Positions 1-4,615 of a DNA stretch of 5,546 nt are shown here, in pieces. Below the pieces are notes generated by a model. That model was not told the DNA's origin. It saw only the letters and a program-made list of their open reading frames with translations, and made no database searches. The position numbers were made by a program, and so were the translations under genes. This stretch comes from Lachnospiraceae bacterium (GTDB lineage: Bacteria > Bacillota > Clostridia > Lachnospirales > Lachnospiraceae): the NCBI GenBank assembly GCA_017404585.1, contig JAFRCB010000284.1, positions 1 to 5,546 of the forward strand, given 5' to 3'. The first letter of the stretch is position 1. Every line of letters starts with the position of its first letter.

Positions 1-1
1 A

Positions 2-103
2 AGAGGTCTGGATAACGTGAAGCTCGAATTAACTCTTGTTTCTATAGGCCACAATCTCTATCAATACTACAACAAACAGATGAGACTTCCCAGGACGGCG
101 TGA
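2..103 (+). CDS. Transposase, C-terminal fragment (IS1182/DDE type), cut by the window edge
   Basis: The reading frame is open from base 2 to a TGA at 101-103 and gives 33 residues, starting RGLDNVKLELTLVSIGHNLY and ending in QMRLPRTA. The pattern RGL-x-NV-x-x-E-x-x-L-x-x-x-x-x-NL-x-x-Y is the usual last helix of IS1182-like DDE transposases, where the catalytic Glu lies upstream, outside this window. It is too short to give the IS family with certainty. Whether the upstream part is intact cannot be seen. The IS right end should lie between about 104 and 240, but I could not assign a terminal inverted repeat because the partner end is missing. Confidence 0.65.
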   Translation, partial: RGLDNVKLELTLVSIGHNLYQYYNKQMRLPRTA

Positions 104-189
104 CCGATATCATTGCGCTTTCAATGGGGAAAGGGGTATTGCGCCCTGTTGTCGAATTATTTGAAGAAGTGTCCAGAAAAAACAAGGGA

Positions 190-249
190 GGCTGTGAAGC
201 CTGAGGTTTTCATCCTCATTGTTTCACAGCCCCGCTTTTATTCTTCATC
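190..249 (+). terminator. Long hairpin with T-rich tail, probable terminator after the transposase
   Basis: GGCTGTGAA (190-198) pairs perfectly with TTCACAGCC (223-231), and inside it TGAGG (202-206) pairs with CCTCA (214-218). On the plus strand it is followed by CCGCTTTTATTCTTC, a T-rich but imperfect tail. On the minus strand the stem is followed after 7 nt by TTTTTT, so it might work both ways. It lies 86 bp after the transposase stop and may be part of the IS end. Confidence 0.45.
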
Positions 250-430
250 GCGCAATACTCGTGACGTGAGTCTAGATACGCGCGCAAAGTTTCATTCGCC
301 TTCATCGTGAGTACGATCTCGAGATGAAGAATAAACGCCTTCGGCAGATCGCAGACGTGCGCAGTTGAATGCGCTCTCGCGCCGCGCACGTCGCGGCAAG
401 AACACCAAGGCGTTCTTGAAATCAGATGAA
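190..430. repeat. Gene-free stretch packed with inverted repeats
   Basis: No convincing gene was found between the transposase end and the pheA terminator. The stretch holds a run of dyads: the hairpin 190-231; a perfect 13-bp inverted repeat TTTATTCTTCATC (237-249) / GATGAAGAATAAA (323-335) enclosing 73 bp; ATCTCGAGAT (316-325); GACGTGCGC (354-362) / GCGCACGTC (384-392); GCCGCG / CGCGGC around 382-397; and CAAGAAC / GTTCTTG around 398-418. The 237-335 part has the size and terminal repeats of a MITE-like element, but I see no target-site duplication. It could also be a structured RNA or IS debris. Confidence 0.45.
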
Positions 431-433
431 ACA

Positions 434-463
434 AAGACCCGGGCTTCGAAAAGTCCGGGTCTT
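434..463 (-). terminator. Intrinsic terminator of the aroF-pheA operon
   Basis: AAGACCCGG (434-442) pairs with CCGGGTCTT (455-463), and CTT/AAG can extend the stem toward a CGAA-type loop. Read on the minus strand the stem ends in GGGTCTTTGTTTC, a moderate U-tract. It starts 28 nt after the pheA stop codon. Confidence 0.7.
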
Positions 464-490
464 ACTAAATAAATGATGTAACTATGTAAT

Positions 491-1375
491 TCAGGCTTCG
501 GAATAGTTTCCCAGGAAAACAAATTCTGGGCACTCGTTCCGCAGCTCATCAAGCATGACCCGTACGTCGGGGTCTGCACACGATGCCTCCGCGTCGATGT
601 AGAAACGGAACTCGAAGTTCCTGCCCACGATCGGGCTGCTCTCGAGCTTTGTGATGTTGATACCTCTCTTCGCAAACTTTCCGATTACATTATAGAGCGA
701 CCCCGGCTCGTGGGGGACGGAGAGTATCATGGAGATCCGGTTCGATCCCGGATAGATTTTCGGTTCTTTTGATATGCAGACAAATCTCGTATAGTTGTTG
801 TCGCTGTCGGATACCCGGGTCGACAGAGCCTGAAGACCGTAGATTTCGGCCGCCTCCGGGGAAGCGATGGCAGCTGCGCCTTTATCCTCTGACTCGCTGA
901 CATAGCGGGCTGCCATGGCAGTGTTAAGGACGGGGATAATAGCGGCCTGATCCTCCATTTTCTTCAGAAAATGCGAGCACTGGCCGAGTGCCTGTTCGTG
1001 AGATCTGATGCTAGTCACGTCGGCAAGGTTTGTCCCGGGCTTTACCAGGAGCTGATGGCGGATGAGAATTCTCTCCGCCCGGATGATGTACACGCCGGCA
1101 TTTTTGAGGAGCTGATATGTCGCGCGGACCGATCCGTAGGAATTGTTTTCAATAGGAAGAATCCCGTAGTCGACCATGCCGCTCTTCACGGCCTCGATCA
1201 CTCCGGAGAAGGTCTTGAAGAACATCGGCATCGATTTTGCGAACATCCGGTTCGCGGCCTGCTGCGAGTAGGCTCCTTTTACACCCTGGCAGGCGACGCG
1301 CCCTTCATTCGGAAATGTCTCGGTGCTGCTCAGTAGTTCCATGTTGATTCCTACAACTCTTACTATATCGCTCAT
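491..1375 (-). CDS. pheA: Prephenate dehydratase with C-terminal ACT domain
   Basis: This 294-residue cytoplasmic enzyme turns prephenate into phenylpyruvate, the committed step to phenylalanine. The dehydratase domain covers about residues 27-202. Visible motifs are GVKGAYSQQA (31-40), DYGILPIENNSYGSV (69-83), the SHEQALGQC stretch (125-133), and NYTRF (194-198) with the catalytic Thr196-Arg-Phe. An ACT domain follows (about 214-292) with GSLYNV (225-230) and ESSP (245-248), the counterpart of the ESRP site that binds phenylalanine for feedback inhibition. The start is fixed by GGAGGT five bases upstream of the ATG. Length matches monofunctional PheA of Firmicutes. There is no chorismate mutase domain, so that activity must come from elsewhere. 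It is the second gene of the operon, 248 bp after aroF, and is followed by a terminator. Confidence 0.95.
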   Translation of the reverse strand: MSDIVRVVGINMELLSSTETFPNEGRVACQGVKGAYSQQAANRMFAKSMPMFFKTFSGVIEAVKSGMVDYGILPIENNSYGSVRATYQLLKNAGVYIIRAERILIRHQLLVKPGTNLADVTSIRSHEQALGQCSHFLKKMEDQAAIIPVLNTAMAARYVSESEDKGAAAIASPEAAEIYGLQALSTRVSDSDNNYTRFVCISKEPKIYPGSNRISMILSVPHEPGSLYNVIGKFAKRGINITKLESSPIVGRNFEFRFYIDAEASCADPDVRVMLDELRNECPEFVFLGNYSEA

Positions 1376-1554
1376 TTTTTACCTCCATGTTTGGGTGTGA
1401 TTTTGGTTGACAGTTCATATCCTGCTTTTTGAGAATGCGGCTGTCGTGTCGACAGTCGTAGCATTGAAATTTTCCCCTTCGTGTCCTTGACACAGGGAGG
1501 GGTTCTCTCAGAAACAGCAGTAACAACGGTGGATTCATGATTCTCTACTGTCAT
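1372..1554 (-). CDS. Possible 60-residue ORF in the aroF-pheA spacer, doubtful
   Basis: An open frame begins MTVENHESTVV and ends in a TGA that overlaps the pheA ATG (ATGA). Its last codons therefore contain the pheA ribosome site, an arrangement seen in translational coupling. Against it being a gene: there is no clear Shine-Dalgarno before its ATG, the composition is unremarkable, and I recognise no family. It may be a chance ORF. Confidence 0.18.
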   Translation of the reverse strand: MTVENHESTVVTAVSERTPPCVKDTKGKISMLRLSTRQPHSQKAGYELSTKITPKHGGKK

Positions 1555-1623
1555 AGCAAAATCACTTCACGGCGTTGTTAAATTGCTAACATGATTGAGA
1601 CACCACCCTGGTGGTCTTCTCAC
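1376..1623 (-). other. 248-bp spacer between aroF and pheA
   Basis: This is unusually long for two genes of one operon. It contains three small dyads: ACCACC/GGTGGT just after the aroF stop (about 1603-1616), CTGTCG/CGACAG (about 1441-1455) and GTGTC/GACAC (about 1481-1493). None is followed by a U-tract, so none looks like a terminator. No T-box motif and no second phenylalanine-rich leader were found. It could hold RNA-processing sites or a weak internal promoter. Confidence 0.4.
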
Positions 1624-2640
1624 TCAGCCGCACCTGTTGCCTTGTACAATTTCATGTATAGCCCTGAGTTCGGGTACTGCCTTCGCGAAGCTATCCGGTG
1701 TCAGCGACTGCGGTCCGTCGCACTTTGCATGCTGCGGATCGTTGTGGACTTCAATGAGGACGCCGTCGGCACCGGCGGCGATGCCTGCATTTGCAAGAGA
1801 CGGAACCCACTGAGACTTGCCGCAGGCGTGGGATGGATCAATGATGATCGGCAGATGGGTCAGCTGGCGGAGGACCGGCACGCAAGAGACGTCCAGAGTG
1901 TTCCGGGTGTAGGTTTCGAAGGTTCGGATCCCGCGCTCGCACAGGATGACCTTGCCGTTCCCGCCTGCGAGGACGTACTCGGCGCTCATGAGCCACTCCT
2001 CGTAGGTCGAGGAGAGCCCGCGCTTCAGGAGGACGGGCTTGTCTTGCCTGCCGAGGGCCTTCAGGAGGGAGAAGTTCTGCATGGTCCGCGCGCCGACCTG
2101 GAGAATGTCGATGTCTGCAAATAGCGGCAGCTGCGACGCATCCATTATCTCCGAGACGACCGGCAGCCCGGTGGCCTCTTTGGCCGCGAGAAGAATGCGG
2201 ATGCCCTCAATGCCGAGGCCCTGGAATGAGTAGGGTGACGAGCGCGGCTTGAACGCGCCGCCCCGGAGGATGGTTGCTCCGCTCTCCTTAACGGATTTGG
2301 CGATGCCCACGACCTGCTCCTCGGACTCGACGGAACAGGGACCGGCGATAATGGTCAGTGTCCCGCCGCCGATTTTGACACCTCCGACGTCGATGACGGT
2401 ATCATCCGGGTGGAACTTGCGGTTGACATTCTTAAAGGGTTCCTGCACGCGCTTGACGTCTTCAACGATATCGAGCGCGGAGATGAGATCGATGTCGAGC
2501 CGGCTCGTGTCACCGACGAGTCCCAGGATCGTCTTGCCCGTACCTACTGTCGGGTGTACTTTGATGCCCATGCCGGAAAGCCAGTATTCCAGGTTCTCGA
2601 GTTGGTCCTTGTCGGGGTTGTTCTTCAGGATGATGATCAT
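1624..2640 (-). CDS. aroF: 3-deoxy-7-phosphoheptulonate (DAHP) synthase with N-terminal ferredoxin-like domain
   Basis: This cytoplasmic enzyme condenses phosphoenolpyruvate and erythrose 4-phosphate, the first step of aromatic biosynthesis. The 338-residue product follows the Thermotoga maritima type along its whole length. A ferredoxin-like regulatory domain comes first (1 to about 75, MIIILKNNPDKDQLE...), which in the family binds Phe or Tyr. The TIM-barrel follows with AGPCSVE (Cys102), RGGAFKPRSSPYSFQG (Lys131), KPVLLKRG, LCERGIRTFE, IDPSHACG (His271), IEVH (Glu297) and Asp308, matching the metal and substrate ligands. The start at 2640 is preferred over the in-frame ATG at 2655: the latter lies inside ATGGAGG, and that GGAGG sits 8 nt before the 2640 ATG. 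The family also begins MII(V)LK. It is the first structural gene after the attenuator. Confidence 0.95.
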   Translation of the reverse strand: MIIILKNNPDKDQLENLEYWLSGMGIKVHPTVGTGKTILGLVGDTSRLDIDLISALDIVEDVKRVQEPFKNVNRKFHPDDTVIDVGGVKIGGGTLTIIAGPCSVESEEQVVGIAKSVKESGATILRGGAFKPRSSPYSFQGLGIEGIRILLAAKEATGLPVVSEIMDASQLPLFADIDILQVGARTMQNFSLLKALGRQDKPVLLKRGLSSTYEEWLMSAEYVLAGGNGKVILCERGIRTFETYTRNTLDVSCVPVLRQLTHLPIIIDPSHACGKSQWVPSLANAGIAAGADGVLIEVHNDPQHAKCDGPQSLTPDSFAKAVPELRAIHEIVQGNRCG

Positions 2641-2667
2641 GTGTGCTGCCTCCATTTTCTTTAGGAT

Positions 2668-2701
2668 AAAAAAAGCACCGCAGCCTCGTCGGCTGCGGTG
2701 C
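2668..2701 (-). terminator. Attenuator terminator hairpin upstream of aroF
   Basis: On the minus strand a perfect 11-bp GC-rich stem, GCACCGCAGCC / GGCTGCGGTGC with a 5-nt loop, is followed at once by seven T. It is a strong intrinsic terminator placed between the leader peptide and aroF, 17 nt before the aroF Shine-Dalgarno. It stands in front of the genes rather than behind them. Its 5' arm is shared with an antiterminator (see the attenuator entry). Confidence 0.93.
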
Positions 2702-2802
2702 GGGTTTACGTACCGGGTGGAGCTATACTACGTCACACTCTTTTTTCAGCCAACGCGAAATATGCCTTACCGAAAAAGGTAAAGCTCGCAAAGCCGAAAA
2801 AG
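2687..2802 (-). promoter_or_regulatory. Phenylalanine attenuator: alternative RNA structures 1:2, 2:3, 3:4
   Basis: Four segments can be read in the minus-strand RNA. Segment 1 CUUUUUCGGCU (2802-2792, Phe codons 9-13) pairs with segment 2 GGCUGAAAAAAG (2751-2740) over 11 bp with one bulged A. Segment 2, as CGUUGGCUG (2755-2747), can instead pair over 9 bp (one G-U) with CAGCCGACG (2695-2687), which is the end of the terminator 5' arm plus its loop. Segments 3 and 4 form the terminator at 2668-2701. A ribosome stalled on the Phe codons hides segment 1, frees segment 2 to form the antiterminator and lets transcription reach aroF. A ribosome that reaches the leader stop covers segment 2, so the terminator forms. 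The pairings are seen in the sequence; the mechanism is inferred from the known pheA and trp attenuators. Confidence 0.85.
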
Positions 2803-2828
2803 AAATTCATTGAAGATGAATGTGACAT
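2733..2828 (-). CDS. Phenylalanine-rich leader peptide (pheL-like), 31 codons
   Basis: The ORF reads MSHSSSMNFFFGFASFTFFG then KAYFALAEKRV, with eight Phe among 31 residues (positions 9, 10, 11, 13, 16, 18, 19, 24) and one Tyr. AAGGA lies 9 nt before the ATG at 2828. An inner ATG (codon 7) has no ribosome site. The peptide itself probably has no function; its translation senses the supply of charged tRNA-Phe. It lies between the promoter and a terminator hairpin, and its stop codon lies just beyond segment 2 of the RNA switch. Its plan resembles the enterobacterial pheA leader, but it precedes a DAHP synthase gene. It is not homologous in any way I can show. Confidence 0.88.
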   Translation of the reverse strand: MSHSSSMNFFFGFASFTFFGKAYFALAEKRV

Positions 2829-2853
2829 GGTTGTGTTTCCTTGAGTATTAATA

Positions 2854-2890
2854 TGCACTTTACTTTAGCAAAGTGCAGTGGTGGTGTCAA
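2854..2890 (-). promoter_or_regulatory. Promoter of the aroF-pheA operon with overlapping dyad operator
   Basis: On the minus strand TTGACA (2890-2885) and TAAAGT (2867-2862) are spaced by 17 bp. The start point should be near 2855, giving a short 5' end before the leader peptide. A perfect inverted repeat, TGCACTTT-N8-AAAGTGCA (2854-2877), covers the -10 and part of the spacer. This is the right place for a repressor to block RNA polymerase. The arms do not match the TyrR or TrpR boxes I know, so the binding protein is unknown. Confidence 0.8.
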
Positions 2891-2948
2891 GATAAAAATC
2901 TTGAATCTTGAGCGCGGCGGCTTTTGGACCTGGCAGTTTACAAACTCT

Positions 2949-3305
2949 CCAAGGCCAAAGGCAGCAACCACGCCTCAGAAGCAGGATTTTGCTGCCTCTG
3001 CCGAAGACCCGAAGAAACTCGCCAGGGTCAAAGGCAGCAGACGCGTCTCAGGAGCAGGATTTTGCTGCCACCGCCGAAGACCCGATGAAACCCGCCAAGA
3101 CCAAAGGCAGCAGACACGCCTCGGAAGCAAGATTTTGCTGCCTCCGCCGAAGACCCGAAGAAACCGACCAAGACCAAAGGCAGCAACTACGCCTCAGAAG
3201 CAGGATTTTGCTGCCTCCGACGTCGACCCGAAGAAACTCGCCAAGGTCAAAGGCAGCAGACACGCCTCGGAAAGCAGGATTTTGCTGCTTTTGGCCTCGG
3301 AAGGG
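2949..3305. repeat. Tandem 73-bp repeat, nearly five copies
   Basis: Units start at 2949, 3022, 3095, 3168 and 3241, exactly 73 bp apart; the last is incomplete and carries one extra A. Each contains AAAGGCAGCA, a middle CGCCTC-GGAAGCAGGA-like part and TTTTGCTGCC. The GGCAGCA and TGCTGCC ends can form a hairpin in each unit. Copies differ at scattered positions, so they are not a recent perfect expansion. Because 73 is not a multiple of three, the long ORFs across the block (2841-3335, 2908-3321 and the opposite strand) read each copy in a different frame and are not credible genes. There are no unique spacers, so this is not a CRISPR array. Confidence 0.92.
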
Positions 3306-3542
3306 GATTTTTCGGCTCTAATTATGCCCGGATGACTTTGCAAAACAGAAGATTTCTACAAGAGTTTTAGGAATTTTTGTGGCATTTTGCCGGGCGGAAA
3401 TTATTTTTCCGTTCTTTTGCGCATGATCAACAAGCATAAAGGTGCGTGTTTGTGCACAGTGCTGGTCATGTATGACCAAAAATACACAAATGCGCCCAGA
3501 ATTGGTAATTATTACAGAATCGTTACAAATTTTTAAAAAACC
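3306..3542. other. AT-rich intergenic stretch with a compound dyad
   Basis: No gene is seen. The clearest structure is 3441-3497: a central TGGTCAT-GT-ATGACCA (3463-3478) enclosed by TTTGTG/CACAAA (3449-3454, 3485-3490) and GGTGC/GCGCC (3441-3445, 3492-3496, one G-U). Further left, CGGAAA/TTTCCG around 3395-3411 is followed by TTCTTTT and could be a weak terminator. The A/T-rich run at 3515-3555 lies just before the promoter of the next gene and may act as an UP element. Confidence 0.4.
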
Positions 3543-3562
3543 CTTTTAATTTTTTGCGTCGA

Positions 3563-3597
3563 TGATATAATCTCCCCTCGAAAGGAGATTTCTATAT
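3563..3597 (+). promoter_or_regulatory. Extended -10 promoter and ribosome site of the 3D-domain gene
   Basis: TGATATAAT (3563-3571) is a perfect extended -10 element (TGN-TATAAT). There is no good -35 at 17 bp (CTTTTA at 3543-3548), which fits an extended -10 promoter. AAAGGAG (3581-3587) lies 10 nt before the ATG at 3598, so the 5' end of the mRNA would be only about 20 nt. Confidence 0.7.
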
Positions 3598-3792
3598 ATG
3601 TTCAGTAAAAAAATAACAAGTATGTTGCTTGCGTCATCTATGATCATCGCTATGCAGGCAGGTCCTGTATACGCGGGAGATATGGCCTCCGACATCAACT
3701 TTTTAAAATATACATCAGAGGCCGGTACCGAATCCGGGGAAGGTCTTCTTGATACTATAACGGAGAGCATCCCGGCAGATGCAGCAGATTAA
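3598..3792 (+). CDS. N-terminal fragment: signal peptide plus short mature part, 64 residues
   Basis: This is what would be made if translation ends at the TAA at 3790. It has a positively charged start (KK at 4-5), a hydrophobic core and VYA-GD cleavage site, then about 38 acidic residues ending SIPADAAD. It has its own promoter and ribosome site. I recognise no function for the short mature part alone, so it is best seen as the front of the interrupted 3D-domain gene. Confidence 0.5.
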   Translation: MFSKKITSMLLASSMIIAMQAGPVYAGDMASDINFLKYTSEAGTESGEGLLDTITESIPADAAD

Positions 3793-3813
3793 GTTGGCCT
3801 TGAAGAAGGCCGC

Positions 3814-4389
3814 GTGGCTGCGAAAGCAGCGGCAGACGCAGCAGAATATGCTGCCGATGAGGCCAGAGGCTACGCTGATGAGACTGAGAGCTCAGATGTC
3901 GAAGCGGCTGCAGAGAATGCAGCTCTTGATGCTGAAAATGCCAGAGCGGCTGCAGACCTTGCATCTGATGCAAATGACAGCCGCACTGTAGCAATGGCAG
4001 TAGAGATCGCGGAGGCGGCTCAGGCAGAAGCGGAAGGTGCTCTGGCGGATGCCGCGGAAGCGAAAGCAGCGGAGGAGAAAGCCAAAGAGGAAGAAATGCT
4101 TGCTTCGGCTGAGTACCTCGGAAACTTCACTCTGACCGCATATTGCAACTGCGCAAGGTGCTGCGGCACTGCGGGAAATGCGACTGCCAGCGGCGTCATG
4201 CCGACATCCAACCACACGGTTGCGATGGGAGGCATCGATTTTGGCACGAAGCTTTTGATCAACGGCACAGTTTATACCGTTGAGGATCGCGGAACACCGT
4301 ACGGACATGTGGACATTTTCATGGATTCCCATTCGGAAGCTCTGCAGTTTGGTATGGGAAGCGCGGATGTGTATCTAATAAGAGAATAA
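3814..4389 (+). CDS. C-terminal fragment: Ala-rich coiled region and 3D domain, 191 residues
   Basis: This is the remainder of the interrupted gene, openable from a GTG at 3814. AAGAAGG lies close before it, but this may be chance because it also encodes the linker. Residues 1-98 are an Ala/Glu/Asp-rich helix, and 101-190 are the 3D domain with Asp158, Asp167 and Asp171. Started here the product would lack a signal peptide and would stay in the cytoplasm, which makes no sense for a cell-wall domain. The domain residues are all preserved, so the break may be recent or suppressed. Confidence 0.5.
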   Translation: MAAKAAADAAEYAADEARGYADETESSDVEAAAENAALDAENARAAADLASDANDSRTVAMAVEIAEAAQAEAEGALADAAEAKAAEEKAKEEEMLASAEYLGNFTLTAYCNCARCCGTAGNATASGVMPTSNHTVAMGGIDFGTKLLINGTVYTVEDRGTPYGHVDIFMDSHSEALQFGMGSADVYLIRE

Positions 4390-4420
4390 TGCCTCTGATA
4401 GCACAATTTAATATGCTTAG

Positions 4421-4469
4421 CAGGGGATGACCCTGATTTAAAAATCCAGCCGATGAGGCTGGATTTTTT
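4421..4469. terminator. Bidirectional terminator between convergent operons
   Basis: TCCAGCC (4445-4451) and GGCTGGA (4457-4463) form a stem with loop GATGA, flanked by AAAAA on the left and TTTTTT on the right, so it ends transcripts from both sides. A smaller hairpin CAGGG-GATGA-CCCTG (4421-4435) with the same loop precedes it. It serves the 3D-domain gene on the plus strand and probably the Xre/membrane operon on the minus strand. Confidence 0.85.
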
Positions 4470-4479
4470 GCGCTTATTG

Positions 4480-4509
4480 CACTGGGGAAGTTCCCAGCTT
4501 CCCCAAGTG
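4480..4509. repeat. Hairpin with GGGGAAG/CTTCCCC stem
   Basis: CACT-GGGGAAG (4480-4490) pairs with CTTCCCC-A-AGTG (4498-4509) over 11 bp with one bulged base. An alternative small hairpin CTGGG/CCCAG (about 4482-4497) excludes it. No U-tract follows on either strand, so it is not a standard terminator. Confidence 0.5.
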
Positions 4510-4516
4510 ATGGTTT

Positions 4517-4610
4517 AAGTCTCGCTCGCGATTCGCGGCGAGGGATTCGGGCCGGCGCTGGTTGACATAATTCCAAACCGAATCCCTGCGCATCCTCGCG
4601 CGAGAGACTT
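4517..4610. repeat. 94-bp palindromic element
   Basis: The ends AAGTCTCGCTCGCG (4517-4530) and CGCGCGAGAGACTT (4597-4610) pair at 12 of 14 positions. Further in, GCGAGGGATTCGG (4538-4550) pairs with CCGAATCCCT-G-CGC (4578-4590) with one bulge. The whole thing can fold into one long hairpin. It begins 6 bp after the membrane-protein stop codon. The size and layout suggest a small non-autonomous repeat or a 3'-end structure protecting the mRNA. No target duplication is evident. Confidence 0.6.
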
Positions 4611-4615
4611 GCATT

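Larger units (their letters stand above)
3598..4389 (+). pseudogene. Secreted 3D-domain protein gene interrupted by one in-frame TAA
   Basis: Reading frame 1 runs from the ATG at 3598 to the TAA at 4387-4389, broken only by TAA at 3790-3792. Joined, the 263 codons make one sensible secreted protein. A signal peptide comes first (MFSKKITSMLLASSMIIAM..., likely cut after VYA at residue 26). A linker follows, then a long Ala/Glu/Asp-rich helical stretch (codons about 73-170, coiled-coil-like). A C-terminal 3D domain (about 174-262) follows, with FTLTAYCNCARCCG, ASGVMPTSNHTVA, VEDRG and HVDIFMDSH; the three Asp of the name are present. 3D domains occur in YabE/YocH-type cell-wall enzymes. A single base change (for example GAA to TAA) explains the break, and the same frame continues without any shift. 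Readthrough or a sequencing error are alternatives. Confidence 0.75.

Noticed and set aside
216..434. 72-residue minus-strand ORF, with an inner start at 305 (MKANETLRAYLDSRHEYCAM...)
   Set aside because: No Shine-Dalgarno before either start, the frame runs through several perfect dyads and stops inside a hairpin. It could be a recurring short ORF of a repeat element, but I cannot support it as a gene.
971..1336. 121-residue plus-strand ORF opposite pheA
   Set aside because: Antisense shadow of conserved prephenate dehydratase codons.
2641..2655. aroF start at the upstream ATG (2655)
   Set aside because: That ATG is part of the GGAGG ribosome site serving the ATG at 2640, and the extra residues MEAAH are not part of the family's N-terminus.
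2249..2782. Plus-strand ORFs opposite aroF (also 1591-2124 and 2410-2664)
   Set aside because: They are antisense to a clear DAHP synthase, show no family motifs and lack ribosome sites; open frames arise from the GC-rich codon use of aroF.
2668..2860. T-box riboswitch upstream of aroF
   Set aside because: The leader is short, there is no T-box consensus (GGTGGNACCGCG type), and the Phe-rich ORF with paired segments explains the region better.
2949..3305. CRISPR array
   Set aside because: The whole 73-bp period is repeated with scattered changes. There are no short repeats separated by unique spacers and no cas genes.
2841..3335. 164-residue plus-strand ORF, and a second at 2908-3321
   Set aside because: They consist of the 73-bp repeat read in rotating frames. 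The peptide pattern changes from unit to unit as expected for non-coding DNA, and there is no ribosome site.
3755..3994. Leu/Gln/His-rich minus-strand ORF
   Set aside because: Antisense of the alanine-rich helical repeat of the 3D protein; composition is a mirror of GCA/GCT codons.
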